This document shows, piece after piece, positions 55,100 to 64,000 of a DNA stretch of 64,000 bases. Positions within the stretch are counted from its first letter, which is position 1. Each line of letters begins with the position of its first letter. Below the pieces are notes generated by a model. The model was not told the origin of the DNA. It made no database searches and saw only the letters and a program-made list of their open reading frames with translations. Position numbers and translations under genes: made by a program. This stretch comes from Janthinobacterium rivuli (GTDB lineage: Bacteria > Pseudomonadota > Gammaproteobacteria > Burkholderiales > Burkholderiaceae_D): the NCBI RefSeq assembly GCF_029690045.1, contig NZ_CP121464.1, positions 5,518,001-5,582,000 of the forward strand, given 5' to 3'.

Positions 55100-56023
55100 A
55101 TGCGATCGACTTTTTCCCATGCCCTCGTCAAGGCTGCCATGAACGACCCGAAAATCGTACTGTTGACGGGTGACCATGGCTATGCCCTCTTTGACGATTT
55201 TTGTAAGACGGTACCTGGACAGTTCATCAATGCCGGTATCGCCGAGCAAAACATGGTCGGCATGGCCGCCGGCCTGGCCAAGGCTGGCTTCAAGCCTGTC
55301 GTTTACGGCCTGAGCGCGTTTGTGCCTGTGCGCGTGCTGGAGCAAATCAAGATTGACGTCTGCTATGAAAACTTGCCAGTGGTATTTATCGGCGACGGTG
55401 CGGGCCTGGTCTACAGCAGCCTTGGCAGCAGCCACCAGTCCACCGAGGATATCGCCGTGCTGCGCGCCATTCCGCACATGCGGATTCTCTCGCCAGGCGA
55501 CACTTTCGAGATGGCATATGCAATGGAGCATGCGCTGGCGTTCCAGGCGCCACTGTACTTACGCATGGGGAAATCGGATCTGGGCGACGTGCACCACGCC
55601 CCTCTCACAGCGCAGTTGGGCGACCTAGTGCCGGCTCATCAAGGTACACCGGGACGGCTGGCCTTGCTGGCCACTGGTTCCATGTTGGGCCGCGCCATGC
55701 AGTTGTCACAACAACTGGGCAATTGCCCGGTCTGGAGCGCGCCGTCGATCAAGCCGATCAACCACAGCCAGGTTGCGGCGCTGACGCGCGAGGTGGCACA
55801 TCTGGTGGTGCTGGAAGAACACGCCGAAGTGGGCGGCCTCGGCGGACTGGTCGCTGAAATCGTCGCAGGCCAGGCCGGCCAGCGGGCACAGGTGATTCGC
55901 TGCGGCATCATGGACCGCTTCTCCGAAAAATGCGGCAGCTATAATTACCTGATCACCGAACACGGCCTCGACGTTCCTACCTTGCTGACCAAGATTCGCA
56001 TTGCCACCGGCATGGTTTCCTGA
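55100..56023 (+). CDS. Split transketolase, C-terminal subunit
   Basis: A 307-residue protein holding the pyrimidine-binding and C-terminal transketolase domains. Landmarks are ALVKAAMNDPKIVLLTGDHG, NAGIAEQNMVGMAAGLAKAG with its catalytic Glu, and YSSLGSSHQSTEDIAVLR. It ends eleven bases before the flippase start. With the partner it forms one enzyme; the substrate is probably a nucleotide sugar from the same cluster, but this is inference. Confidence 0.9.
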   Translation: MRSTFSHALVKAAMNDPKIVLLTGDHGYALFDDFCKTVPGQFINAGIAEQNMVGMAAGLAKAGFKPVVYGLSAFVPVRVLEQIKIDVCYENLPVVFIGDGAGLVYSSLGSSHQSTEDIAVLRAIPHMRILSPGDTFEMAYAMEHALAFQAPLYLRMGKSDLGDVHHAPLTAQLGDLVPAHQGTPGRLALLATGSMLGRAMQLSQQLGNCPVWSAPSIKPINHSQVAALTREVAHLVVLEEHAEVGGLGGLVAEIVAGQAGQRAQVIRCGIMDRFSEKCGSYNYLITEHGLDVPTLLTKIRIATGMVS

Positions 56024-56033
56024 GCGCGACACG

Positions 56034-57380
56034 ATGAAACAATTATTGATGGTGGCGCAAAAACGCATCGGTATGGATCGTGCGATTTTCGCGACGCTGC
56101 TTAACCGTGGCTCCTCGGCAATTGCCAATCTGCTCACGATTGCATGTCTCGCATGGTTCTTCACAGCCGAGCAGCAGGGTTATTACTATACGTTCGCCAG
56201 CCTGTTCAGTCTTCAGGTATTTTTTGAATTGGGGTTCACGTTTGTTCTGACGCAATTCTCCGCACATGAATTTTCAAAGGCGCGCGCGGAAAATAGTTCC
56301 CTCGCAGAACGCGAACACGCTTCTGCCAGGCTGCATGCGCTCATCCGCATGAGTCGGCGCTGGTTCATGCTCGTGGCCGTTGCCTTCTGGCTGAGCGTGA
56401 CAGTGGCAGGTCTAGTCTTTTTCACAAAAAATCAGGCGCCGTCGAGCTCACTTGCCTGGCAGGGACCATGGCTGATGGCCGTGGCCGCATTTTCCTGCGG
56501 CATCCTGCTCTTGCCGCTCAATGCCATCCTCGAGGGCTGCCAGAAGATCAAGGAAGTCGCATACATCCGCACCTGGCAAGACCTGGTGGGCTTCGGCTGC
56601 TTTGGACTGGCACTCGCTGCCGGCGCGGGCCTGTACGCCATCGTCATCCTGCATGCCATGCGTGTACTGACGGGGCTGTTCCTGCTCAAACGCACGGGCC
56701 TGCTGGCCTGGCTGTCCGCACAGCGCGACAAAAGCAACACGATGATCGCCTCAATCTCGTGGAAAAAGGAGATTTTTCCTTTCCAGTGGCGCATCAGCCT
56801 GAGCTGGCTGTCTGGCTACCTCATCTTCAGCCTGTTCAACCCCGTCCTGTTCGCCTTCCATGGCGCCGCAGTGGCTGGTCAAATGGGCATGACGTTCGCT
56901 GTCTTCATGGGCATCACCAATATCGCGATGGCTTGGATCACCACCAAGGTACCGACTTTTTGCCAGCTGATCGCGCTCGACAAGCAGGACGAACTGAAAG
57001 AGTTTTTTCTCAGCACATTAAAGAAATCTTCACTCATCAGCGTGTTGCTGATCGGTGCAGGCCTGGTGCTGGTGCTGGGCGGACCAAAACTCTTCCCCGT
57101 GCTGGCCAATAAATTCCTGCCGGCCCAGGCCTGCATCTGGATCGCTATCTCCTGCATCGCCAATTTCTTCGTATTTGCGTCAGCCGCCTACCTACGTTCG
57201 TTCAAACAGGAGCCGTTCCTGATTCTGTCCGTATGCATGGCCGTCGTGACCGCCTTATCGACCTATTTTCTGGGAAAATACTATGGTGCAAATGGCATGA
57301 CTTTCGGTTACATGGCCGCGACAGTGCTCATTTCACTGCCGTATGCCTTCATCATTCTGCGCAGAAAACTACGTAATTGA
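56034..57380 (+). CDS. Lipopolysaccharide/oligosaccharide flippase (Wzx-like)
   Basis: A membrane protein of 448 residues with about twelve hydrophobic helices, in the MATE/MOP flippase arrangement. It begins MKQLLMVAQKRIGMDRAIFATLLNRGSSAIANLL, typical of polysaccharide flippases, and ends YAFIILRRKLRN. It should move undecaprenyl-linked O-units across the inner membrane. The ATG at 56034 is chosen over a start inside the transketolase gene. Confidence 0.85.
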   Translation: MKQLLMVAQKRIGMDRAIFATLLNRGSSAIANLLTIACLAWFFTAEQQGYYYTFASLFSLQVFFELGFTFVLTQFSAHEFSKARAENSSLAEREHASARLHALIRMSRRWFMLVAVAFWLSVTVAGLVFFTKNQAPSSSLAWQGPWLMAVAAFSCGILLLPLNAILEGCQKIKEVAYIRTWQDLVGFGCFGLALAAGAGLYAIVILHAMRVLTGLFLLKRTGLLAWLSAQRDKSNTMIASISWKKEIFPFQWRISLSWLSGYLIFSLFNPVLFAFHGAAVAGQMGMTFAVFMGITNIAMAWITTKVPTFCQLIALDKQDELKEFFLSTLKKSSLISVLLIGAGLVLVLGGPKLFPVLANKFLPAQACIWIAISCIANFFVFASAAYLRSFKQEPFLILSVCMAVVTALSTYFLGKYYGANGMTFGYMAATVLISLPYAFIILRRKLRN

Positions 57381-57384
57381 CCAT

Positions 57385-58371
57385 ATGCACCAACGCACCT
57401 TTTTCGTCAGCCGTGGCGTACCATACTACATAGCGGCGCCCAGCTATACCGAACACTCGGCAGGTATTGTCGTCCTGCATCTGCTGTGCCATGCACTTAA
57501 TGTATCGGGACAGGAAGCCTACCTGGTCATCGATTCACTACAACGCAACCGCAAGAGTAAAACCCGTGCCGGCCTCGCCACGCCATTGCTGACCGAGAAA
57601 ATCCTGCGGTCTCACCAACGGCAAGGCCGTCAGCCAGTGGCAATCTATCCCGAGGTGGAGCAGGGAAATCCCTTTCACGCCAGCAAAGTGGTGCGCTACT
57701 ATCTGAACAAGCCTGGCTTTTTTGACGGTGTGGCCAAATTGCGGGACGGTGAATTCAACTTGGCTTATTCTTCGGCCATGCTTGAAGGCTTTGCCGCGCC
57801 AGATCATATCCTGTATTTGCCGCTGATCAATACCGAACTGTTCCATGAGTCCGGCCACCGCACGCCGGGCAAGAGCTGCTTCTATCTGGGTCGCCACCGT
57901 ACAGCCAAGGCCGACAGTCCGCTGATTAACAACGAGAGCGTGGAAATCACATTGTCCTATCCGGACAACAAGGAAGAACTGGCCGAGCTATTCCGCAGTT
58001 GTGAATATTTCATCAGTTATCAATTTTCCAGCCTCTGCATCGAAGCGACCCTGTGCGGCTGTATCGCTATCGTCATTCCCAATGACAACGCGCCATCGGC
58101 GCTGGTCAAGACGGAAACCCAGATGCACGGCATCGCCTGGGGTGCTGAGCCAGCCGAAATTGCACGTGCCAGGGAAACCTTGCCTCTGGCGCGTGCCCTC
58201 TACCTGGAAAAGCAAGCCCAGTTCTGGGTCAATCTTGATATTTTTATCGAGAAAACCCAGCGCCTTGAAGCTCCGGACGCCCGCATCGACCCGAGCCGTT
58301 ATTTCGGCTGGCGCAAGTTCGGCCGGCGCCTGGCGGCGTTCGTCCAACGCAAATGGAAGGGACAGAAATGA
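57385..58371 (+). CDS. Probable glycosyltransferase (GT-B-like)
   Basis: A 328-residue soluble protein. The C-terminal half resembles a GT-B donor-binding domain (CFYLGRHRTAKADS; then FRSCEYFISYQFSSLCIEATLCGCIAIVIP, with the conserved Glu). The N-terminal half (YYIAAPSYTEHSAGIVVLHLLCHAL) resembles the acceptor domain. Family is uncertain. The ATG at 57385 lies four bases after the flippase stop, so they are translated together. It probably adds one sugar of the O-unit. Confidence 0.7.
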   Translation: MHQRTFFVSRGVPYYIAAPSYTEHSAGIVVLHLLCHALNVSGQEAYLVIDSLQRNRKSKTRAGLATPLLTEKILRSHQRQGRQPVAIYPEVEQGNPFHASKVVRYYLNKPGFFDGVAKLRDGEFNLAYSSAMLEGFAAPDHILYLPLINTELFHESGHRTPGKSCFYLGRHRTAKADSPLINNESVEITLSYPDNKEELAELFRSCEYFISYQFSSLCIEATLCGCIAIVIPNDNAPSALVKTETQMHGIAWGAEPAEIARARETLPLARALYLEKQAQFWVNLDIFIEKTQRLEAPDARIDPSRYFGWRKFGRRLAAFVQRKWKGQK

Positions 58372-58403
58372 GCCTCCAGAACCGTGCCGCCAAGCCCTCG
58401 GCC

Positions 58404-58433
58404 TTGTCCGGCGAAATAGCAAAATGTTATAAT
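58404..58433 (+). promoter_or_regulatory. Internal promoter upstream of wecB
   Basis: TTGTCC (58404-58409) and a perfect TATAAT (58428-58433) are separated by 18 bases, about 90 bases before the wecB start, in the only gap of this size in this part of the cluster. Confidence 0.55.
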
Positions 58434-58521
58434 ATGACCAGAGTCAGCCTGGCCATCGGCGTCCTGCCATCTACCGCACTGCCACGCCGCCCATCAGCGG
58501 TCGTTTCACCATCCACTACTC

Positions 58522-59682
58522 ATGACCACTCTACTTTTGCAGCCTCGATTGAAAGTTCTATCCATTTTCGGTACCCGTCCGGAAGCAATCAAAATGGCGC
58601 CACTAGTTTTGGCGCTCGCCGCCGATACGCATTTCGAAGCAAAAGTCTGCGTTACCGGCCAGCATCGTGAAATGCTCGATCAGGTCTTGCAGTTGTTTGA
58701 CATCACCCCCGATTTCGACCTGAAGATCATGAAGCCAGGACAGGACTTGAGTGACGTTACCAGCGCCATCCTGTCTGGCATGAAAGCCGTATTCGCCGAA
58801 TTCACGCCTGACCTGGTATTGGTACATGGCGATACCGCCACCACTTTCGCCGCCAGCCTGGCCGCCTACTACCAACAAATTCCCGTCGCTCACGTGGAGG
58901 CAGGCCTGCGCACCGGCGACCTGTACGCACCTTGGCCTGAAGAGGGCAACCGGCGCCTGACTGGCGCATTGGCAGCCCTGCATTTCGCGCCCACAAAGAC
59001 CTCGCAGGCGAACCTCCTGAGAGAAGGCGTCGATGCGGCCAGCATCGTCGTGACCGGCAATACCGTGATCGATGCTCTACTCGACGTCGTGCGCAAGCTC
59101 GCGCAAGATACGCAACTGCGTGCCCAGATGGAGTCCCAGTTCGCCTTCCTGGACCCGCAAAAGAGAGTCTTGCTGGTCACCGGACACCGTCGCGAGAGCT
59201 TCGGCGACGGTTTCGAGCGCATCTGCAGTGCGCTGGCGGCGACGGCGGCGCGCTTCCCCGACGTGCAGATTGTCTATCCCGTCCACCTGAATCCAAACGT
59301 CATGGAGCCGGTACGACGGCTGTTGGCGGGCATCGGCAATGTGCACCTGATCGAGCCGCTCGATTATCTGCCGTTCGTCTACCTGATGAACCGCGCCCAC
59401 CTGGTGCTGACCGATTCCGGCGGCGTTCAGGAAGAGGCCCCGTCGCTCGGCAAACCGGTACTGGTCATGCGTGAAACCACGGAACGTCCGGAAGCGGTCG
59501 AAGCCGGCACCGTGCGCCTCGTGGGCACATCCGTCGAAACCATCAGCGAACAATTGGCGCTCCTGCTGTCCAACGACGCCGCTTATGAAAGCATGAGCTT
59601 TGCCCACAATCCCTATGGCGACGGCGCCGCCTGCGCGCGCATCATCGCCTCCATTCTTCAATTCTACCGTCCGACACCATGA
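58522..59682 (+). CDS. wecB: UDP-N-acetylglucosamine 2-epimerase (non-hydrolysing)
   Basis: Interconverts UDP-GlcNAc and UDP-ManNAc. Its 386 residues show [19 protein letters not shown] at the N-terminus, [36 protein letters not shown], and the donor motif [17 protein letters not shown] split around residues 295-312. Its TGA overlaps the start of wecC. Together they supply UDP-ManNAcA. Confidence 0.96.
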   Translation: MTTLLLQPRLKVLSIFGTRPEAIKMAPLVLALAADTHFEAKVCVTGQHREMLDQVLQLFDITPDFDLKIMKPGQDLSDVTSAILSGMKAVFAEFTPDLVLVHGDTATTFAASLAAYYQQIPVAHVEAGLRTGDLYAPWPEEGNRRLTGALAALHFAPTKTSQANLLREGVDAASIVVTGNTVIDALLDVVRKLAQDTQLRAQMESQFAFLDPQKRVLLVTGHRRESFGDGFERICSALAATAARFPDVQIVYPVHLNPNVMEPVRRLLAGIGNVHLIEPLDYLPFVYLMNRAHLVLTDSGGVQEEAPSLGKPVLVMRETTERPEAVEAGTVRLVGTSVETISEQLALLLSNDAAYESMSFAHNPYGDGAACARIIASILQFYRPTP

Positions 59683-60947
59683 AATTTGATTCCGTTTCCA
59701 TCATAGGCCTCGGCTACATCGGCCTGCCAACCGCCGCCGTATTTGCTTCGTTCAAGAAAAAAGTCATCGGCGTCGACATCAGCCAGACCACAGTTGACAC
59801 CATCAACCGCGGGGAAATCCATATCATCGAACCCGATCTCGATATGGTTGTCCAGGCTGCGGTAAGCCAGGGTTACCTGCGCGCCACCACGCAGCCGGAA
59901 GCAGCCGATGCCTTCCTGATCGCCGTGCCGACCCCGTTCAAAGGCGATCACGAACCTGACCTGTCCTACATCAAATCGGCCAGCAAGGCGATCGCCCCCG
60001 TGCTCAAGCGCGGTGACCTGGTCATTCTTGAGTCGACCTCGCCAGTCGGCGCCACCGAACAGATGTCCGCATGGATGGCCGAGGCGCGCCCGGACCTGAC
60101 GTTCCCGCAAAGCCATGGCGAAGCATCTGACATCCGCGTGGCGCACTGCCCTGAACGCGTGTTGCCCGGTCATGTCTTGCGCGAACTGGTGCAGAACGAC
60201 CGCGTAATCGGCGGCATGACGCCGGCCTGTTCACAGGCAGCCGCCACGCTGTACCGTACTTTCGTGGAAGGCGAATGCGTCATTACCGATGCACGCACGG
60301 CAGAAATGTGCAAACTGACCGAAAACAGTTTCCGCGACGTGAATATCGCGTTCGCCAACGAACTGTCGATGATTTGCGACAAGCAGAATGTCAATGTGTG
60401 GGAACTGATCCGATTGGCCAACCGTCACCCGCGCGTCAGCATCCTGCAACCAGGGCCAGGCGTAGGCGGGCATTGCATCGCCGTCGATCCCTGGTTCATC
60501 GTGAGCCAATCGCCAGAACAGGCGCGCCTGATCCGTAGTGCGCGCGAAGTCAACGACAGCAAACCAGAATGGGTCATGCAAAAGGCTAAAATCGCCGTCG
60601 CCGATTTCCTGCAGCGCTACCCGGACAAGACGGCACGTGATGTGACCATCGCCTGTCTCGGCCTGGCGTTCAAACCCGATATCGACGATCTGCGGGAAAG
60701 CCCGGCGCTGTCGATCACGCGCAGCATCGCTGCCAGCCATCCGGGGACGGTGCTGGCGGTAGAACCGAATATCACCGCCCTGCCCGCCAAGCTGGCCGAT
60801 ACACTGCAATTAACGGACGTGAATGATGCCTTGCTCCGGGCGCAAATCGTGATCCTGCTGGTTGACCACAAGACGTTCAAGGCCATCCCCGCAAGTCGCC
60901 TGAGCGAGCATCTGGTAGTCGATACACGCGGTATCTGGCAAGGTTAA
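59679..60947 (+). CDS. wecC: UDP-N-acetyl-D-mannosamine dehydrogenase
   Basis: Oxidises UDP-ManNAc twice to UDP-ManNAcA with NAD. The 422 residues include the Rossmann motif [16 protein letters not shown], the central [16 protein letters not shown], the catalytic Cys in [13 protein letters not shown], and [17 protein letters not shown]. The start overlaps the wecB stop (ATGA). It is the last coupled gene before a 239-base gap. Confidence 0.96.
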   Translation: MKFDSVSIIGLGYIGLPTAAVFASFKKKVIGVDISQTTVDTINRGEIHIIEPDLDMVVQAAVSQGYLRATTQPEAADAFLIAVPTPFKGDHEPDLSYIKSASKAIAPVLKRGDLVILESTSPVGATEQMSAWMAEARPDLTFPQSHGEASDIRVAHCPERVLPGHVLRELVQNDRVIGGMTPACSQAAATLYRTFVEGECVITDARTAEMCKLTENSFRDVNIAFANELSMICDKQNVNVWELIRLANRHPRVSILQPGPGVGGHCIAVDPWFIVSQSPEQARLIRSAREVNDSKPEWVMQKAKIAVADFLQRYPDKTARDVTIACLGLAFKPDIDDLRESPALSITRSIAASHPGTVLAVEPNITALPAKLADTLQLTDVNDALLRAQIVILLVDHKTFKAIPASRLSEHLVVDTRGIWQG

Positions 60948-61186
60948 ACGTTGCAGCCGGAGCCCAGGCTGCGGCAACAATTTGTTTCAACCTCCTGGCT
61001 TGCGCCATACCCGCATTTAACGTATTGTCATCGCCGCGCTGGAATGCTCTGCTGGCGGAGTCATACCCGCATCCTCGCGGGCATTCACCGGTGCGCTGGA
61101 GCAAGCAAATACCCGCGCTTGCGCACCGGATGCAGACACAGCACGTGCCAGTCGGCATTCAATTTTGCGCGAAGACATTATCAGCG

Positions 61187-62215
61187 ATGGAAGTATACTT
61201 TTTTTTATTCACCTTGATTGCAGTATTTTCTTTCAGCCGCAATGAAACGTCGCGCGTATCGTTTTTTGCGCTTGGCATACTGCTGTTCCTGTTCGCTGCC
61301 ATGCGCGGCGAAGGAGTTGACCGCGATTACCATGGCTATCTGGAATATTACGACTATGTACTGGAGTCAGAGTTTAAAAACGTAGAACCGACTTTCATTC
61401 TCATTGCAAGTCTGGCCGACCGCCTGTTCTCCTCCAGCCTGATGATTTTCTTCGTGTATGCGTTTCTGGGAGTGGGCATCAAACTGTACGCGATTAATCA
61501 AATCACGCCGCACCGCAACCTGGCGTTGCTGGTTTATTACTCGATGTTTTTCATGCTACTGGAAATGACGCAAATCAGGGTAGGTGTCGCGGCAGGTTTC
61601 CTGCTACTGTGCATCCGGCCTATCCTGAAGCGCAACCTCAGGCAATTTTTGTTATTCTCATGCCTGGCATTTGCATTTCATTATTCTGCCATCATTATTT
61701 TTCCATTGTATTTCCTGACTGGCAGCAGCACCAGCTTGAAAAAATATGCCTGGCTGATGCCAGTTGGCCTGATCATGTATTACATCGGCATAGACATTTT
61801 CAGCACATTAAAGATGCTACCGATTGATTTGATCCGGCTAAAAATCGAGAATTACACGGAACTTGCGTATTTTGATCCCGACATCAATTTTCTCAATTTT
61901 CCATATGTAATGCGTTGCTGCATTGCCTATGTCCTGTATTGGCATATCGATACCCTGAGGCGGATAAATCCCTACATTTCGCTTCTGTTGAAGATTTATT
62001 TTCTGGCCCTGTTTATATTCGCTGCCTTTGCCAGTGTTCCAGCAATCAGCTCGCGTACCAGTGAGCTGCTGCTTATCGTGGAAATCGTCCTGCTGCCGAA
62101 TCTGGTGTACCTGATCAAGGATCGAAGAATGGCGATAGCAACCATTATTGGCATTTGTTTCGCATATCTGTTCTTTTTATTATTTTCAACGAATCTGCTG
62201 GAGCCGTATTTCTAG
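61187..62215 (+). CDS. EpsG/Wzy-like O-antigen polymerase
   Basis: A 342-residue membrane protein with about ten hydrophobic helices. The signature of EpsG-family proteins is visible after the first helices: RGEGVDRDYHGYLEYYDY, then PTFILIASLADRLF. It begins MEVYFFLFTLIAVFSFSRNE; frames starting further upstream are not convincing. It is AT-richer than the neighbours, a common feature of polymerase genes. It likely polymerises O-units in the periplasm. The 239 bases before it hold only a small hairpin near 60951 (GCAGCC/GGCTGC). Confidence 0.8.
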   Translation: MEVYFFLFTLIAVFSFSRNETSRVSFFALGILLFLFAAMRGEGVDRDYHGYLEYYDYVLESEFKNVEPTFILIASLADRLFSSSLMIFFVYAFLGVGIKLYAINQITPHRNLALLVYYSMFFMLLEMTQIRVGVAAGFLLLCIRPILKRNLRQFLLFSCLAFAFHYSAIIIFPLYFLTGSSTSLKKYAWLMPVGLIMYYIGIDIFSTLKMLPIDLIRLKIENYTELAYFDPDINFLNFPYVMRCCIAYVLYWHIDTLRRINPYISLLLKIYFLALFIFAAFASVPAISSRTSELLLIVEIVLLPNLVYLIKDRRMAIATIIGICFAYLFFLLFSTNLLEPYF

Positions 62216-62286
62216 ACCGATGATGTTCCCTTCAAACAACGGCGCCACCCGAGCGTAATTTCACAGGCAATAGTAACAATATATTT

Positions 62287-63144
62287 ATGCGTTCAAGCTC
62301 AGTTATCGCAATTATCGTCAGTTATAATGGGGAAGAAAAAACCTGGGCAACCGCGCAGGCGCTTCTGTCTCAGGTCGATTCCATCCTCATCGTCGACAAC
62401 GGCTCCGATGCGCAATCAATGCGTACGCTTGAGGAGCTAGAAAAATGCGAACGTGTTGCAATCATGCGACTTGGCAGCAATCGCGGTATCGGCTACGCGC
62501 TTAATGCCGGCTTGCTCCATGCGAAAGAGCAAGGCGCCGCTTGGGTACTGACCATGGATCAGGATAGTGTCGCGGAGCCCGGCATGGTTGATGCCATGCT
62601 GGCGGCACATGCGCGCGACAGCGGCGCACTGTGCCTGTCACCCAACCTGGTATTGCATGGTGAGCCTAGGGCGGCCGTCCATGCGGGTAAGGTGAAGTAC
62701 GCTATTACCTCTGGCAACCTGGTCAACATGAACATCTATCGCAGCGTCGGCAATTACAATGAAGCTTACTTCATCGATTGCATCGATATCGAATTTTCAT
62801 TACGCGTCAGGCATGCTGGTTTTTCCATAACCAAAGTCGCCGATGCTGTGCTCTACCACGAACTTGGGGCGGCACACCAGGTACCGAAACTGTTCAAGCG
62901 CTACTACACGTTGCATTCGCCATTGCGGCGTTATTATATGTACAGGAATTTTATGTATTTTTCACAACAATATCTGCGATCCGATTTTCGCTTCATCTTG
63001 AAATTTGGTATCGCACACGGCATTTTATGTATGCTCGTGCTCTTTTACGACCCGCAGCCCCGCGCCTCCCTGCGCATGATGGCCCGTGGCGTCCGCGATT
63101 TCTTTAGCGGAAAAATCGGCGCCTATCCATTGGAGAAAAAATGA
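62287..63144 (+). CDS. Glycosyltransferase family 2, rhamnosyltransferase-like
   Basis: A GT-A enzyme of 285 residues. The N-terminal Rossmann-like part reads VIAIIVSYNGEEKTWATAQALL with IVDNGSD; the metal motif TMDQDSVAEPGM is the DQDS type common in rhamnosyltransferases. The late segment DCIDIEFSLRVRHAGFSI fits the family. Two C-terminal hydrophobic stretches may anchor it to the membrane. It likely transfers rhamnose from the dTDP-rhamnose made by rfbBACD, but this is inferred. Its stop overlaps the next gene. Confidence 0.85.
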   Translation: MRSSSVIAIIVSYNGEEKTWATAQALLSQVDSILIVDNGSDAQSMRTLEELEKCERVAIMRLGSNRGIGYALNAGLLHAKEQGAAWVLTMDQDSVAEPGMVDAMLAAHARDSGALCLSPNLVLHGEPRAAVHAGKVKYAITSGNLVNMNIYRSVGNYNEAYFIDCIDIEFSLRVRHAGFSITKVADAVLYHELGAAHQVPKLFKRYYTLHSPLRRYYMYRNFMYFSQQYLRSDFRFILKFGIAHGILCMLVLFYDPQPRASLRMMARGVRDFFSGKIGAYPLEKK

Positions 63145-63962
63145 AAATCGGCTACGTTTGCACTAATTACAATAATACGCAGTTTACGCGCGCCGCCGTC
63201 GCATCGCTGGTAAAAAATGACGATCATGAATATCAAATCGTCATCGTTGATAACAATTCGGCGCCGGATAGCATCGCGTCCCTGCACCGTTTGAAGGATG
63301 AGTTTCCGGATATTACCGTTATTTTCAATCCTGACAATTCCGGCTACTTCCCTGGCCTGAATATCGGCATCAACCATTTACGCAGCCACCATGCTGACAT
63401 CAACTACATGGTGGTCGGCAACAACGATCTAACCTTCCGGACGGATTTCCTGCAGTCAATCGCCTGCCACAAAGCACTATTCCAGACCTATCCCGTGGTA
63501 TCGCCGGATGTCATCACCGTGGACGGCATACATCAGAACCCGCACGTCATTGATGGAATCAGCAGGTTCCGCGAACTCATGTACGATCTGTATTATGCCA
63601 ATTACTATCTGGGCCGCTGCATCAAATGGATCGCCTCCTTGACCCAGCGCGCGAGTGATCGTCGCGATGAAGAACAGTGGGAAACTGGACAGGTCATCAT
63701 CCAGGGCCACGGTTCATGTTATATCCTCGGGCCGCTGTTCTTCGAGAAGCTGCAGCAGTTGTGGGCGCCGACATTCCTGATGGGCGAGGAATACTTCTTG
63801 AGCAAGCAGGTTAACGATGCCGGCATGTCCATCTATTACGAACCAGGCATCCAGGTGACCCATCACTGGCACGCGACGATTGAACAATTACCCAGCCGGG
63901 CGGTATGGGAAATGGCCCGCAAGTCACACAAAACCTATCGGGAATATGTGAAAATTTTTTAA
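63141..63962 (+). CDS. Glycosyltransferase family 2
   Basis: A 273-residue GT-A enzyme. It opens MKIGYVCTNYNNTQFTRAAVASL, with the nucleotide-binding QIVIVDNNSAPDS and the acceptor/metal region MVVGNNDLTFRTDF. The GHGSCYILGPLFFEKL and MGEEYFLSKQVNDAG segments resemble the catalytic-base region. It overlaps the previous gene by four bases and ends 38 bases before the window edge, so the cluster probably goes on. Confidence 0.85.
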   Translation: MKIGYVCTNYNNTQFTRAAVASLVKNDDHEYQIVIVDNNSAPDSIASLHRLKDEFPDITVIFNPDNSGYFPGLNIGINHLRSHHADINYMVVGNNDLTFRTDFLQSIACHKALFQTYPVVSPDVITVDGIHQNPHVIDGISRFRELMYDLYYANYYLGRCIKWIASLTQRASDRRDEEQWETGQVIIQGHGSCYILGPLFFEKLQQLWAPTFLMGEEYFLSKQVNDAGMSIYYEPGIQVTHHWHATIEQLPSRAVWEMARKSHKTYREYVKIF

Positions 63963-64000
63963 TTCCCCGTCCGGCACTGGCGCCGACACCGTCAGCCCCA

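Noticed and set aside
1..64000. CRISPR array, insertion sequence or prophage
   Set aside because: No regularly spaced repeats, transposase, integrase or phage structural genes were seen in either strand.

Overview
The window comes from a GC-rich betaproteobacterium, most likely an Oxalobacteraceae member of the Janthinobacterium/Massilia/Duganella group. I infer this from the block yebC-purD-hemF-nadD-rsfS-rlmH-maf-rng, a Neisseria/Burkholderia-type porin, and the general protein character; no marker gene (such as rRNA) is present to prove it. I see no insertion sequence, integrase, prophage or CRISPR array.

Layout. 0.2-4.6 kb: YtcJ-type amidohydrolase, trimeric porin, AraC regulator and cupin, all on plus. 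4.6-8.6 kb (minus): tRNA-Thr(CGU), fbp and pepN, with a REP-like inverted pair between fbp and pepN. 8.8-12 kb: a DUF4136 lipoprotein, then a minus-strand run of an EamA permease, mgsA, a quinone oxidoreductase and an overlapping 37-codon membrane miniprotein. 12-14.5 kb: a Tat-exported PhoD phosphatase with a large Ala-rich insertion. 14.7-25 kb: the conserved housekeeping block, interrupted between purD and hemF by four unrecognised genes (16.8-20.1 kb) that encode single-pass membrane proteins and sit between two intrinsic terminators. 25-29.6 kb: AraC and LysE genes, a hypothetical gene, and a LacI regulator divergent from a short malic enzyme with two matching operators. 29.9-34 kb: LPS genes waaL, msbA and a family 9 glycosyltransferase. 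34-39.4 kb: two two-component systems (FixL/FixJ-like and QseC/QseB-like) and a divergent MipA/OmpV gene. 39.5-46 kb: a possibly frameshifted stress-protein-like gene, a VirK/YbjX protein, a small conserved protein, dnaE and trhO.

46.5-64 kb is an O-antigen/exopolysaccharide cluster, all on plus and mostly tightly coupled. It contains dTDP-rhamnose synthesis (rfbBACD), CDP-3,6-dideoxyhexose synthesis (rfbFGH), a short-chain dehydrogenase, a split transketolase, a flippase, a glycosyltransferase, UDP-ManNAcA synthesis (wecB, wecC), a Wzy/EpsG-like polymerase and two family 2 glycosyltransferases, and it probably continues past the window. Together with waaL and msbA upstream, this gives a picture of Wzx/Wzy-dependent O-antigen made from rhamnose, ManNAcA and a dideoxy, possibly two-carbon-branched, sugar.

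The two best candidates for something undescribed are the four-gene membrane cassette at 16.8-20.1 kb and the rfbFGH-SDR-split-transketolase module at 50.0-56.0 kb.
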